The notes: generated from the sequence alone by a model not told the origin. A DNA stretch of 64,000 nucleotides from Aldehydirespirator sp965205155 (GCA_965205155.1 OZ242033.1:1488001-1552000); one strand, 5' to 3'. Numbered from the stretch's first letter, positions 1-10,427 are shown. Numbers and translations: made by a program.

Positions 1-177
1 GACTCGGCGATCATTGATGACTCAGATACCCTACTGTTTCGGCATTAGTGAAACAACCTCTATTCTGAGACATCTGGCCAGCGTGCCCCTATTGCGATGG
101 GCATGCGGTCCCGGCGGGGGCCCGCGAGTTCGGTGGCAACGGTGAGTCGTCGTCTCCAGGTCGTCTACCGATTCGCA

Positions 178-194
178 TACCATAATGGTAGACT
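178..194 (+). promoter_or_regulatory. Operator palindrome overlapping the -10 of the toxin-antitoxin operon
   Basis: TACCATAATGGTA (178-190) is a perfect palindrome around one central base. It overlaps a -10 hexamer TAGACT (189-194) that sits 6 nt before the ATG at 201. This is the usual arrangement for autorepression by a ribbon-helix-helix antitoxin. The assignment is inferred from position and symmetry. The 177 bases before it show no gene. Confidence 0.5.
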
Positions 195-200
195 CTGGCT

Positions 201-455
201 ATGGTCACCCAGCAGGTCGCTGTCCGGCTGCCCGAGCCGCTTCTTGCGAGTCTCGACGAGCTTGTCGCGAGTGGCGCGTATGAGAGCCGAGCGGCGGTCG
301 TCCGAGCCGGGATAGAGGCCATCGCAAGGCTTGAGCGGGAACGCCGGATCGACCGGGCCATCGTCGACGGCTACACACGCCTGCCGCCGACCGAGGCCGA
401 AAACCGAGCCGCTATTGTCTCGTTGAGCGAAGCGATCCACGACGAGCCGTGGTGA
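201..455 (+). CDS. Ribbon-helix-helix antitoxin (MazE/CopG-like)
   Basis: 84-residue protein. The first ~45 residues look like an RHH DNA-binding fold: a short beta strand (QQVAVRLPEPLLASLDELV), then a helix pair with a SRAAVVRAGIEA segment. The acidic C-terminal tail would bind and neutralise the toxin. It overlaps the start of the MazF-like gene by 7 nt, so the two are translationally coupled. The ATG follows a TANNNT box by only 6 nt and has no Shine-Dalgarno, so the mRNA is probably leaderless. Family knowledge: such antitoxins repress their own operon through a palindrome like the one at 178-190. The exact RHH subfamily is uncertain. Confidence 0.8.
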   Translation: MVTQQVAVRLPEPLLASLDELVASGAYESRAAVVRAGIEAIARLERERRIDRAIVDGYTRLPPTEAENRAAIVSLSEAIHDEPW

Positions 456-769
456 CCGTTCCCGACCGCGGCCAGGTGTGGTGGGGAGAGATCGAGCACC
501 TAGGTCGCCGTCCCTTTCTTGTCATGAGCCGGTCGGCCGCCATTCCCGTGCTCAACGGTGTCCTGGCCGCTCCCGTCACGCGCACCGTCAGGGGCATATC
601 CACCGAATTGCCGCTCAGTCCCGACGACGGCATGCCCGCGGACTGCGCCGCCAGCTTCGACAACCTCAGGGTCGTGCCGAAGGCAAACCTCGTCGACCAA
701 ATCTGCACGCTCCAATCGGCCCGTCTCGCCGAGGCGTGCGCCGCTCTGCTAGCAGCAGTGGACTGCTAG
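449..769 (+). CDS. MazF/PemK-family mRNA interferase toxin
   Basis: 106 residues, the usual length for MazF. The N-terminal block (DRGQVWWGEIEHLGRRPFLV) and the later VLAAPVTRTVRG and DNLRVVPKANL segments are characteristic of the PemK/MazF barrel. Family members cut mRNA at short specific sequences and arrest growth when the antitoxin is lost. The GTG start lies inside the antitoxin gene (7-nt overlap). The ORF is intact and ends in TAG, so the module may be active. The local sequence is already less GC-rich than the housekeeping genes that begin near 3100. Confidence 0.85.
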   Translation: MVTVPDRGQVWWGEIEHLGRRPFLVMSRSAAIPVLNGVLAAPVTRTVRGISTELPLSPDDGMPADCAASFDNLRVVPKANLVDQICTLQSARLAEACAALLAAVDC

Positions 770-1301
770 TTCGTCGAAGGCTCCGGCCAGCTCGTTCTGT
801 GCAGCGCCTAGGTGCTCATTGAAGGCAAAGAACTGCTGCTGTCAACTGTTAGTGCTGGCCGGCTAGCGAGTCCTCTCAACTCGCTCCCGCTACCGTTACC
901 TGCTACGTTGAGCGATCTCTCTAGGCAAGGGCAAGTCATGAACATCAGCAGGCGGACCTAGATCAGGCCGAGTGATGAGATCACGCTCTATACCTCCACG
1001 GGCTTGTGTCCGGATGCTGGATTCGGGCCTGTCGCCACACCAATGAGCAATTGGGTTCTGACGGATCGTGAGTTCGGCGCTTCATATAGTCTTCAAGCTA
1101 GGAATACGTTATCATCCTGTGGGGGCGGTGTTGTTGCAAGACTGGGCTGGAGTGAGAGCACGAACGACGAAGGTACGTACTGTGTCTTGTTGATCCGACG
1201 TGCAGATGATCGCAGGGGTGGCCGTGAGACTCATGGGAACGCGACTGAGTAGCGAGTATTAGCGTTACACGTCGAGTGGTAGTGCAAGAGGAGGTGGCGT
1301 A
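770..1301. other. Intergenic, AT-richer, no gene recognised
   Basis: About 530 nt between the toxin and the pentapeptide-repeat gene. Short open frames exist (for example 1004-1252) but have no recognisable motif, no convincing ribosome site and composition unlike coding DNA here. The only functional-looking signal is the strong AGGAGG at about 1288-1293, serving the GTG at 1302. Confidence 0.5.
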
Positions 1302-2738
1302 GTGCCTGATAAAGAACTCATGAGATGGTTGATACAGAATGGTGTAGATTCCTGGAATTCGGAGCGTGAGAAGCGTTTTGATCTGCCCCCTGGAATCCAT
1401 AGTCTACGCTCCGCTTTTGCCCTCCCAGACTTGTCACATGAGAACTTTTGGTGGGCACAACAGGAGTATGGTCAACCCACTGACACATGGCCGATCTCGC
1501 TAGCTGGCATCGATTTCGTCGAGGTCGATCTTTCTAACGCCATGCTGCGTCTTGTTGATCTCACTCGTGCCCATCTTGAGGCTGCTGACTTGACTGATGC
1601 TAACCTAAATTAGACTACGCTTATCGACGCTCAGCTTCAAGATGCTGACCTATGTAATGCCCTACTTAGAGAAGCGGACCTTACTCGTGCGGATCTCACT
1701 GGTGCAATACTTGCTGGAGCAGACCTTCACAATGCTATCCTGGAAGACACTAACCTAGCCGATGCTGACCTGATTGGAGCCGAACTCTCGGGAACAAATC
1801 TCTGGAAGGCAGTTCTATTCTCACCGAAGCCGAATTCGCCAGAGCAATATGTCGGTCCAATGAAGACGGTTGGTTCCATTGGTGGTCTGCTAACCAAGAT
1901 CGGTCAACTAAGAAGCCATCATAGTAGGAGTGATGATGACGTGGTCTTCTTCTTTAGAGGTGAACCCAAGTGCGACTGGGAATTGAAGCCGTCTGTGAAG
2001 CGGGACAACTTTGCCAGTAGCGAGAGTGACATGCTACTAGACCTCATCTCGCGACGGCCCGAAGAGTTCAGCAGACTACCCTCGTCGCTGGCTCAGTGCG
2101 TGTTGGCGCAGCATCATGGTCTTCGGACCCGCTTCTTAGATGTAACGAAGAACCCCATGGTTGCCTTGTTTCATGCTTGTGAGCAGAACTCGGATTACGA
2201 TACCGATGATGGGCGCTTACATATCTTTGCTGTCCCGCGACCCCTAATCAAATCTTTTGAGAGCGACACAGTTAGTGTGATCGCGAACTTTGCCAAGCTA
2301 TCTGAGTCAGATCAACATCTTCTATTAGGTAAGAGCACGGGCAATGCAGGATACTCCTATCGAAGACGTCGTGAGTATCGGAAGGCTATGAGCCGAATCT
2401 ATCAACTTGTTCAGAAAGAAAAGCCATATTTTCAGAATCGTATCGATATTCGAGATCTTTTTCGCGTCCTAGTTGTTGAGCCACAACAGTTTTCGGAGCG
2501 TCTTAAGGTGCAATCGAGCGCCTTCTTACTATCTGGATTTCACGAACGATTCGAGAGGAATGAGATTGAAAAGAAGGTCTCGAATGTTCACGTTTATGCG
2601 CACTATGCTCTATCGATCCTCCATAGCAGAAAGTCAAGAATTCTAGAAGACTTGGAGCTCTTTAATGTTGGACGCGAAACACTATTCCCAAGTCTAGACG
2701 AGTCCGCAAGGGCGATCACACAAGTCTATGGTCAGTAG
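1302..2738 (+). pseudogene. Pentapeptide-repeat/FRG-domain protein interrupted by one in-frame TAG
   Basis: A single reading frame runs from GTG 1302 (preceded by a strong AGGAGG) to TAG 2736-2738, with one internal stop, TAG at 1611-1613. Codons 1-65 are unrecognised. About 21 pentapeptides of the form A(D/N)LXX follow, to about codon 175, then an FRG domain (FFRGEPKCDWELKPSVKR; LAQHHGLRTRFLDVTKNP). The five-residue register passes straight through the TAG: ANLN-stop, then TTLID, AQLQD, ADLCN. The stop therefore replaces one residue, and no base is gained or lost. As written it gives a 103-residue N-terminal piece, and an ATG at 1860 could start a 292-residue FRG piece. FRG domains are of unclear function and often lie in accessory or defence-like loci. 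Base composition is visibly lower in GC than neighbours, suggesting transfer. A recent nonsense mutation, a sequencing error or readthrough are all possible. Confidence 0.8.
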
Positions 2739-3100
2739 TGACGACAAGTCTTGATTCGGACGAGAGATGGCATGAATGGGTCCGCGCGACAGACCTGTGA
2801 ACGGCCCATAACATGGAGTTCGCTGTTGTGTGGAAGCGTAAGTGACATCCGAGAACCGACGGACGGGAGATTGACGGTGCTACTTGATGCTGTGGGCTGT
2901 CGTAATACGAACAGCGACATCGTGGACGACGGGCTTCTCTAGTAGCCCCCGCACCGGGTATTGAAGCTGGTTCTCTACGGCGGGTAGAGAAAAAGATGGC
3001 CATCGCCAGGTTGGCATCCTGGCAATCGACCTAATGTCGGCCGCCCTCCCCGAGACGCATCCTCAGGAGGTGCCAAGCGTGAGGAACACTGCCTGACAGA
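2739..3100. other. Intergenic, no gene recognised
   Basis: About 360 nt at the edge between the AT-richer island and the high-GC chromosome. I checked for tRNA-like cloverleaf or integrase-site features around 2940-3060 and saw none I could support. Short open frames on both strands have no motif. Confidence 0.4.
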
Positions 3101-3916
3101 TCAGTCTTCGAAGACTGGGGGGCGTTTCTCGGAGCGGGCTAGGACGGCCTCTTCGAAGTTTTGGGTGGTCATGCGGACCAGCAGTTGGGCGTTCATCTCC
3201 GCGCGCATGTGGGCCGCGTAGTTCGACGCCTCGAGGCCGGCCCACAGCATCCGCTTGGTGAGTTCGGTGCCGGGCCGGCTGAAGGCGGCGATGCGAGTGC
3301 CGATCTCGTAGCAGCGCTGCAGCAACTCGGAGGGTTCCACCGTCTCGCTGACCAGGCCTATGCGGGCCGCCTCGTCGGCGTCGACGTCCCGGCCGGTCAG
3401 CATGATGTCGAAGGCCCTCGACGAGCCGATCGCCCTCGGCAGCGTGAAGCTCAGGCCCAACTCGGACGCAGTGAGGCCGTTGTTGATGCCGGCGGCCCGG
3501 AAGTAGGCGTCGGTGGACGCGACACGTATGTCGCAGGCCAGGGCCAGGCACAGCCCCCCGCCGATGGCCGCGCCGTTGATGGCCGCGATCACCGGCTGGT
3601 GCAGGTCTCCGATCAGCTCGATCACCTCGTGGAGCCGGTCGGCGGCCCGGTGGGCGATGGTTGAACGGGTGAGGCCCTCGACGTAGGGAACCCGGCCCGC
3701 GCTCACCATGTCGGCTCCGGAGCAGAAGCCGTGGCCGGCGCCGGTGACCACCACGGCCCTCACGTCGTTGTCATTGTTGACGCCGCGAAGGGCGTCGGCG
3801 AGCGGCACCATCACGTCGAAGGCCATTGCGTTCATGCGCTCGGGGCGGTTGAGGGTGACCAGCGCTATCTCCGGCCGGGGATGATCGACCAGTACGAAGT
3901 CATCGGATGAGGGCAT
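3101..3916 (-). CDS. Enoyl-CoA hydratase/isomerase (crotonase) family protein
   Basis: 271 residues, standard crotonase length. The N-terminal LVTLNRPERMNAMAFDVM segment, the oxyanion-hole regions GFCSGADM and NGAAIGGGLCLALACDIRVA, and a C-terminal GLVSETVEP segment are all present. Members hydrate or isomerise enoyl-CoA esters in fatty-acid or side-chain beta-oxidation. Where classical hydratases have PEI, this protein has AGI (FRAAGINNGLTASELG), so one of the two catalytic glutamates is not in the usual place. The exact reaction is therefore uncertain. The ATG follows TACCTT by 6 nt on the minus strand (hexamer at 3923-3928), a leaderless arrangement. It lies upstream of, and in the opposite direction to, nothing obviously linked in pathway; an SDR gene precedes it on the same strand. 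Confidence 0.85.
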   Translation of the reverse strand: MPSSDDFVLVDHPRPEIALVTLNRPERMNAMAFDVMVPLADALRGVNNDNDVRAVVVTGAGHGFCSGADMVSAGRVPYVEGLTRSTIAHRAADRLHEVIELIGDLHQPVIAAINGAAIGGGLCLALACDIRVASTDAYFRAAGINNGLTASELGLSFTLPRAIGSSRAFDIMLTGRDVDADEAARIGLVSETVEPSELLQRCYEIGTRIAAFSRPGTELTKRMLWAGLEASNYAAHMRAEMNAQLLVRMTTQNFEEAVLARSEKRPPVFED

Positions 3917-3968
3917 GGGGCGAAGGTATCAGCCCCCGACCCGGTGGCCGGTGCCCCGTCGCGACCGC

Positions 3969-4007
3969 GGGCTCAGTCACCGGGCTCAGTCACCGGGCTC
4001 AGTCACC
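3969..4007. repeat. Three exact 13-bp tandem repeats
   Basis: GGGCTCAGTCACC occurs three times in a row (3969-3981, 3982-3994, 3995-4007). The unit contains the stop codon of the minus-strand SDR gene, which ends at 3999, so the extra copies lie just past the stop. Replication slippage is the simplest explanation. Confidence 0.85.
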
Positions 4008-4778
4008 GAGGTCGGGCTTCCACGCGGCGCCGTTGATATGGCCGCCACCGTCGACGAACAGGGTGTTGCCGGTCATGTACCGGCTGGCGTCCGAGGCCAG
4101 GAACACCACCACCGGGGCAATGTCCTCGTCGGGGTCACCGATCCGGCCCATCGGGTTGGAGGCGTCGGCCGCGGCCAGCAGATCGGGATGAGCGTCCATC
4201 ACCCGGTTGAAGCTCGCCGACTTGGCCGCCGGGCACACGATGTTGGCGGTGATGCCCCATCCGGCCCATTCCCGGGCCGCGGTGCGGGTGGCCGCCCGCA
4301 GCGCCTCCTTGGCCGAGTTGTACTCGACCGTGCCCATGTGGGCGTTGACCCCGTTGAGGGAGCACATGTTGATGACCCGACCCCAGCCGTTGGCTTTCAT
4401 GATGGGCAGCGCGGCGGCCATGGCCCAGAACGGGCCGTAGAACCCCACCGCCAGGGCACGGCTCATCCCGGCGGCGGACTTGTGCTCCACCCGGCTCACC
4501 TCGCCACCACCCCAGGCGTTGTTGACCAGGATGTCCACCGAGCCCCAGCGCTGGGCCGCTCTAGCGACCATGGCCTCGACCGCGGCCCGCTCGCCCACGT
4601 CGGTTGAAATGAACTCGCCGGCGTCGCCGAACTCCGCAGCGGCGTCCTCGCCGAGATCCTCGTCGATCTCGGCCACGAGCACATTGGCTCCCTCGGCTAC
4701 GAACGCCCGGGCCACCGACCGCCCGATGCCCTCGCCCGCGCCGGTGACTATCGCAGTCCTGCCGTCCAGCTGCCCCAT
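3999..4778 (-). CDS. SDR-family oxidoreductase
   Basis: 259 residues from the ATG at 4778, which follows GGGAGG by about 6 nt; the frame stays open further upstream but without a domain. It has the cofactor motif TGAGEGIG near the N-terminus, NNAWGGG, and the catalytic YNSAK (YXXXK), and ends with the usual FVDGGGHINGAAW. It is a classical short-chain dehydrogenase/reductase using NAD(P)H on a hydroxyl or keto group. The substrate cannot be told from sequence. It is transcribed towards the crotonase gene and divergently from the acyltransferase gene, so a lipid or acyl-CoA role is plausible but only inferred. Confidence 0.88.
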   Translation of the reverse strand: MGQLDGRTAIVTGAGEGIGRSVARAFVAEGANVLVAEIDEDLGEDAAAEFGDAGEFISTDVGERAAVEAMVARAAQRWGSVDILVNNAWGGGEVSRVEHKSAAGMSRALAVGFYGPFWAMAAALPIMKANGWGRVINMCSLNGVNAHMGTVEYNSAKEALRAATRTAAREWAGWGITANIVCPAAKSASFNRVMDAHPDLLAAADASNPMGRIGDPDEDIAPVVVFLASDASRYMTGNTLFVDGGGHINGAAWKPDLGD

Positions 4779-4885
4779 GGCCTGCCTCCCGCTTTGAGCC
4801 GTTGCTTCATTCTTCCCCAGCGGCTGCACCGGCGCGGGAGTGATAGACAACCGGCACGACATCCCCCCAGCCGAAGAGGAGTCCG

Positions 4886-5557
4886 GTGGAGGACCTGCAA
4901 CAGAGAGCCCAGCGCATCGCGGCCAAGCGCAGCTCCATGTGGGTGTACCGCTCCGTGCGTCGCACCATCATGACGGTGCTGTACCCCTACTTCCGGGTGC
5001 AGCGCCGCGGCCGGGAGCACCTCGACATCGAAGGACCGGTGATCGTGGCCCCGGTGCACCGGTCCAACCTCGACACACCGCTGCTGTCCGGCATGAGCCG
5101 CCGTCGCCTGCGGGCGCTGTCCAAGGAGTCGCTGTTCTCCAACCGGTACTTCGGAGCCTTCCTGGCGGCGCTGGGAGCGTTCCCCGTGCGGCGGGGCGTA
5201 GCCGACCTGGAGGCGATGCGGGAGGCGGTCAAGATGCTGGAGGCGGGCGAGCAGATGGTGGTGTTCCCCGAGGGTACCCGCCAGACGGGGACCCAGGTGG
5301 GGGAGGTGTTCGACGGCATGAGCTACCTCGCGTCGCGAACCGGCGCGGCCATCGTGCCGGTAGGGATCTCAGGAACCGAGGCCGCGATGAGCACCGGCAC
5401 CCGGCTGCCCCGGCCGGTCAGGGTGGCCATGGTGGCCGGACCGCCCATCCGCCCGCCGGAGGGTCGCATGACCCGCCCCCAGATGAGCCGCTTCTCCGAG
5501 ATGGTGCGCGAGCGCCTCCAGGAGGTCTTCGACGAAGCCTGGGCGCTAGTCGACTGA
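4886..5557 (+). CDS. PlsC-like 1-acyl-sn-glycerol-3-phosphate acyltransferase
   Basis: 223 residues. Acyltransferase block I is HRSNLDTP (the HX4D type), followed by block III FPEGTRQTG, the phosphate-binding segment, and a later VPVGISGTEA. These are the conserved blocks of the lysophosphatidic-acid acyltransferase family, which places the second acyl chain in phospholipid synthesis at the membrane. The start is GTG 4886, preceded by GAAGAGGAG. It stands alone between a divergent SDR gene and icd. Related acyltransferases act on other lipids, so the substrate is inferred. Confidence 0.85.
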   Translation: MEDLQQRAQRIAAKRSSMWVYRSVRRTIMTVLYPYFRVQRRGREHLDIEGPVIVAPVHRSNLDTPLLSGMSRRRLRALSKESLFSNRYFGAFLAALGAFPVRRGVADLEAMREAVKMLEAGEQMVVFPEGTRQTGTQVGEVFDGMSYLASRTGAAIVPVGISGTEAAMSTGTRLPRPVRVAMVAGPPIRPPEGRMTRPQMSRFSEMVRERLQEVFDEAWALVD

Positions 5558-5593
5558 ACGGGCCCACACAGGCGGCCGGTAGCCTCGGTATAC

Positions 5594-6790
<1,197 letters not shown>

Positions 6791-6801
6791 CGCATCTGTC
6801 G

Positions 6802-6850
6802 GGAATTGGCAGCGTTGTGCACGGCATGCGTGCATTCTGCTGCCAATTCC
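6802..6850. repeat. Nested hairpin element, copy A (second copy at 60272-60320)
   Basis: GGAATTGGCAGC (6802-6813) and GCTGCCAATTCC (6839-6850) are perfect 12-bp inverted arms. Inside them TGCACG and CGTGCA form a second stem with loop GCATG. A 49-bp element of identical design lies 53 kb away. The position, between the icd stop and the exporter operon, would also suit a transcription terminator. Confidence 0.75.
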
Positions 6851-6867
6851 GCCGTTAGGGGGACGGG

Positions 6868-8622
6868 GTGAGCGCTTCCCGCGACAGCATGGCCCGCCGG
6901 GGCTACCGGCTGATAATGCGGTCGGTGCGGGCCCATCCCGTGCCTCACCTGCTGGCCCTGCTCGGCGCGCTCGGGTTCGTCGCCACCACCGTAGGGACCG
7001 CCTGGCTGCTGGGCTGGATCACCGACAACGTGATCATCGCGCCGGATTCCGAGCGGACCGGCCCGGCCGTCGCCGCCGTGATCGTGATCGGGATCTCGGT
7101 GGCCAGCGGGATCTCGGTGCTGATGCGCCGGTGGTTCCTGGCCATGGCCGAGTTGCGAACCCAGCGTGACTGGCGGCGAGCCCTCCTTCACCGCTACATC
7201 GACCTGCCCATGGACTTCCACCGCGAGCGCGACCCGGGCGAACTCCTCGCCCACGCCGACTCCGACGTCAACACGGCAACCATGGTGCTCAAGCCCCTGG
7301 CGTTCGCGGTCAGCGTGGTGGTCCTCGTGGTGGTCACGATGGCCGCCCTGTTCGCCGCCCATCCGCTGCTGGCACTGATCGCGGCGGTCGTGTTCCCGGC
7401 GCTGGCGGTGATCAGCCGGATCTACACGCGCGTGGTCGAGGCGCCCTCGGCCGAAGTCCAGCGGCGGGTCGGCGAGGTGTCGGAGGTCGCCCACGAGAGC
7501 TTCGACGGAGCGGTGGTGGTGAAGACTCTCGGCCGGGAGCCCATCGAAGTGGAGCGGATGAGGGTCGCGTCGGAGCGGCTCCGCGACGAGCGCATCCGGG
7601 TGGGTCGGATGCGGGCCAGCTTCGAGCCCTCCATAGACGCCCTGCCCACGGCGGGCGCCATCGTCCTGCTGCTGGTTGGAGCCTGGCTGGTGGGGCGAGG
7701 CTCGGCTACGCCCGGCGACCTGGTGCTGGCCGCGACTCTGTTCTCGCTGCTCGCCCTGCCGCTGTTCATCGTCGGGTTCTTCCTGGAGGAGATGCCCCGT
7801 TCAGTGGTGTCGCTGGAGCGAGTGGACCGGGTGCTGGACCGGCCTCTCAAGCCTTCAGCCGAGCCCGAGGGCAACGGCCCGGTACTGCCCCCGGGTCCGC
7901 TCGGTCTACAGATTGACAGCCTCGCGGTCCGCTACGGATCGCGTCTCGTCCTCGACGGGTTGTCGCTTGCCGTCAGCCCGGGCGAGACCGTGGCGCTAGT
8001 GGGCGCAACCGGCTCGGGCAAGTCCACGCTGCTCGAGACCGTGGCCGGGCTCAACGCTGTGGCCGGCGGCTCGATACACCTCTCGGGCGCGGCTCCACAA
8101 GACGTTCCGTCCAATGAGTTCCACAGTGCAGTAGCGCTGGTGTTCCAGGAGGCGTTCCTGTTCGCCGATTCGGTGGCCGAGAACGTCGGACTGCAGTGGG
8201 GAGGCTCAACGGCCGACGTGACCGCCGCGCTGGACTCAGCGGCTGCGGGCGCCTTCGTGGACGCACTGCCCTACGGCGGCGCCACCGTGGTGGGGGAACG
8301 GGGTGTGACCCTCTCCGGTGGCCAGCGGCAGCGGGTGGCGCTGGCCCGCGCCCTCGTCCGCTCGCCCCGTCTGCTCATGCTCGACGACGCCACCAGCGCG
8401 GTCGACCCCGTCGTGGAGGGTGAGATCCTTGCCAACCTCCGCCGCGACCTCGACACCACGATGCTTGTGGTAGCGCACAGGATCTCCACGATCGAACTCG
8501 CCGACCGGGTTGCGTACCTGGCCGGTGGCAGGATCGTCGCCACCGGTACCCACGATGAGTTGCTGGGCATCGACGACTACCGGTCGCTGGTATCGGCCTA
8601 CGAGCAGGCTGAAGTCCCGTGA
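6868..8622 (+). CDS. ABC exporter half-transporter, subunit 1 (degenerate Walker B)
   Basis: 584 residues: an N-terminal membrane domain of about six helices (to ~330), then an ATPase domain. Walker A is GATGSGKST, signature LSGGQRQR, and Walker B LLMLDD, with Asp where the catalytic Glu should be; the H-loop AHR is present. The start is GTG 6868. The gene overlaps the next by 4 nt (GTGA), so the two proteins should form a heterodimer. The missing catalytic Glu here pairs with an altered signature in subunit 2, which makes one of the two composite ATP sites non-catalytic, as in the BmrCD and TM287/288 type. The cargo (drug, lipid or peptide) is unknown. Confidence 0.9.
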   Translation: MSASRDSMARRGYRLIMRSVRAHPVPHLLALLGALGFVATTVGTAWLLGWITDNVIIAPDSERTGPAVAAVIVIGISVASGISVLMRRWFLAMAELRTQRDWRRALLHRYIDLPMDFHRERDPGELLAHADSDVNTATMVLKPLAFAVSVVVLVVVTMAALFAAHPLLALIAAVVFPALAVISRIYTRVVEAPSAEVQRRVGEVSEVAHESFDGAVVVKTLGREPIEVERMRVASERLRDERIRVGRMRASFEPSIDALPTAGAIVLLLVGAWLVGRGSATPGDLVLAATLFSLLALPLFIVGFFLEEMPRSVVSLERVDRVLDRPLKPSAEPEGNGPVLPPGPLGLQIDSLAVRYGSRLVLDGLSLAVSPGETVALVGATGSGKSTLLETVAGLNAVAGGSIHLSGAAPQDVPSNEFHSAVALVFQEAFLFADSVAENVGLQWGGSTADVTAALDSAAAGAFVDALPYGGATVVGERGVTLSGGQRQRVALARALVRSPRLLMLDDATSAVDPVVEGEILANLRRDLDTTMLVVAHRISTIELADRVAYLAGGRIVATGTHDELLGIDDYRSLVSAYEQAEVP

Positions 8623-10427
8623 GCGACGCACAGGAAACCGAGGTCCAAGCACTCCGAGTGTTGCGTCGCGGCTTCGCCATGAGCCCGGAATTGCGTCGAG
8701 GGCTTCCGGTGATAGCCGCGGTGGGGCTGTTCGCCGCCGTCGGCAGGCTGATCGTGCCGGTCATGGTGCAACTCGTGCTCGACCACGGCGTGATCGGCCC
8801 GGACGGCTACCGGCCCGGTGTCGTGTGGGCCCTGTCGTTGGCCGCGCTGGGAGCAGTGTTGGTGGTAGCCGCGGCCAGCCGCTTCGCCCTGATCCGGCTG
8901 GTGCGCATGGCCGAGTCGGTACTGCTCGGTCTGAGGGTCAGGGCGTTCGAGCACATCCACCGGCTGAGCCTGGCCACCCACACCGAGTCGCGCCGGGGGG
9001 TGCTGGTGGCCCGGGTGACGAGCGACATCGAGGCCATGGCCATCTTCATGCAGTGGGGCGCCATGTCCTGGACCATCAACCCGGTACTGATCATGGCGAC
9101 GCTGGCAGTGATGCTGTTCTACAGCTGGCAGCTGACGCTGCTGGTGCTTGTTCTGCACCTGCTGCTCCTGCCGTTCATGCGCTGGGTGCAGCGCCGCCAG
9201 ATCGCGGCCCACGCCCGGGTGCGCGACCGGGTGGCCGACACCATGGGCCACACCAGCGAGACGGTGTCGGCCGCGGCGGTGATACGGGCATACGGGTACC
9301 GCCGCGCCGTCCGGACCCGCCTCGACCGTGCCGTGGACCGCCAGTACGAGGCCCAGATGTCCGCCTTCAAGTGGTGGGCGTTTCTGATGCCGACAGTCGA
9401 CCTGGTGTCGTCGGTGGCTCTGGCTGCGGCCCTCGTCGCTGGCGTGACGTGGAGCGAGGAGCTGGGCATCGGCCCGGGCGGGCTGGTGGCGTTCGTGTTC
9501 CTTGTGCGGCTCCTGATGAGGCCGATCTCGGAAATCGGCGAGGTGTTCGACACCACCCAGGCGGCGCTGGCGGCGTGGTGGAAGGTGATGGGAGTGCTGG
9601 ACACACCGGTCGAGGTGGTCGAGCCGGAGCCCGCTGAGGCAGAGGAGCTGCCTGCGGGTCCACTGCCCGTGGAAGTCCGGGGCGTGAGCTTCTCGTACCG
9701 TGCCGGCGAGCCCGTGCTGCGGGGGATCGACGTGCGCATGCCGCCCGACGCCAATGTGGCCGTGGTGGGGGAGACCGGTTCCGGGAAGACCACCTTCGTG
9801 CGGCTGCTGGCCCGCCTTGCCGACCCCTCGTCCGGCGACGTGCTGATCGGCGGCGTGGACCTTCGCGCCGTAGCGCCCGAGGCTCGCCGTCGGAGCATCA
9901 GGATGGTTCCCCAGGACGGCTTCCTGTTCGCGGCCACAATCGAGGACAACATCCGCTACGGCCGGCCCGATGCCACCGCAGCCGACGCGGCCGCGGCCAT
10001 AGACGAGCTTGGGCTGCGGGGCTGGGTCGAAGGGCTCCCGGCCGGAATGCAGACTCCGGTGGGCCAGCGAGGCGGGCGGCTGTCGGTAGGCGAGCGCCAA
10101 CTGGTGGCGCTGGCCCGGGCCCAGGTCGCCGATCCGGGCCTGCTGATCCTGGACGAGGCCACCTCCGCAGTGGATCCCGAGACCGAGGAGGCTCTGGCCG
10201 CGGCGATGGCCCATCTGGCGGTGGGCCGCACGACGGTGTCGGTAGCCCATCGCCTGAGCACCGCCGAGCGCGCCGACATGGTGCTGGTGTTCGACGACGG
10301 CCGTGTCGTGGAGCAGGGCACCCACCGCGATCTGGTCGCTGCGGGCGGCGTGTACGCCCTGCTGCACCGGTCCTGGGTGGGCAACACCCGCCAGACCGCG
10401 TTGAGGGCCGGCGCTCAGCCCTGCTGA
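8619..10427 (+). CDS. ABC exporter half-transporter, subunit 2 (altered signature)
   Basis: 602 residues with the same layout as subunit 1: a membrane domain to ~340 and a C-terminal ATPase. Walker A GETGSGKTT, Walker B LLILDEATSAVD (catalytic Glu present) and H-loop AHRLS are canonical, but the signature reads LSVGERQ instead of LSGGQ. That signature faces the Walker A/B of subunit 1, so both defects fall in the same composite site and the other site is complete. The GTG start overlaps the stop of subunit 1. The C-terminus is followed by mdh, which has its own promoter. Confidence 0.9.
   Translation: MSDAQETEVQALRVLRRGFAMSPELRRGLPVIAAVGLFAAVGRLIVPVMVQLVLDHGVIGPDGYRPGVVWALSLAALGAVLVVAAASRFALIRLVRMAESVLLGLRVRAFEHIHRLSLATHTESRRGVLVARVTSDIEAMAIFMQWGAMSWTINPVLIMATLAVMLFYSWQLTLLVLVLHLLLLPFMRWVQRRQIAAHARVRDRVADTMGHTSETVSAAAVIRAYGYRRAVRTRLDRAVDRQYEAQMSAFKWWAFLMPTVDLVSSVALAAALVAGVTWSEELGIGPGGLVAFVFLVRLLMRPISEIGEVFDTTQAALAAWWKVMGVLDTPVEVVEPEPAEAEELPAGPLPVEVRGVSFSYRAGEPVLRGIDVRMPPDANVAVVGETGSGKTTFVRLLARLADPSSGDVLIGGVDLRAVAPEARRRSIRMVPQDGFLFAATIEDNIRYGRPDATAADAAAAIDELGLRGWVEGLPAGMQTPVGQRGGRLSVGERQLVALARAQVADPGLLILDEATSAVDPETEEALAAAMAHLAVGRTTVSVAHRLSTAERADMVLVFDDGRVVEQGTHRDLVAAGGVYALLHRSWVGNTRQTALRAGAQPC

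Noticed and set aside
1004..1252. 82-codon gene in the AT-rich island
   Set aside because: No ribosome site, promoter hexamer or motif, and the translated sequence does not look like a folded protein.
1611..1613. Programmed amber readthrough in the pentapeptide-FRG gene
   Set aside because: Possible but unsupported: the same gene also ends in TAG and no suppressor tRNA is visible. A nonsense mutation is simpler.
2940..3060. Possible tRNA or integration site at the island edge
   Set aside because: A GGTTC-like patch exists but no cloverleaf can be drawn and no direct repeat matches the other island edge.
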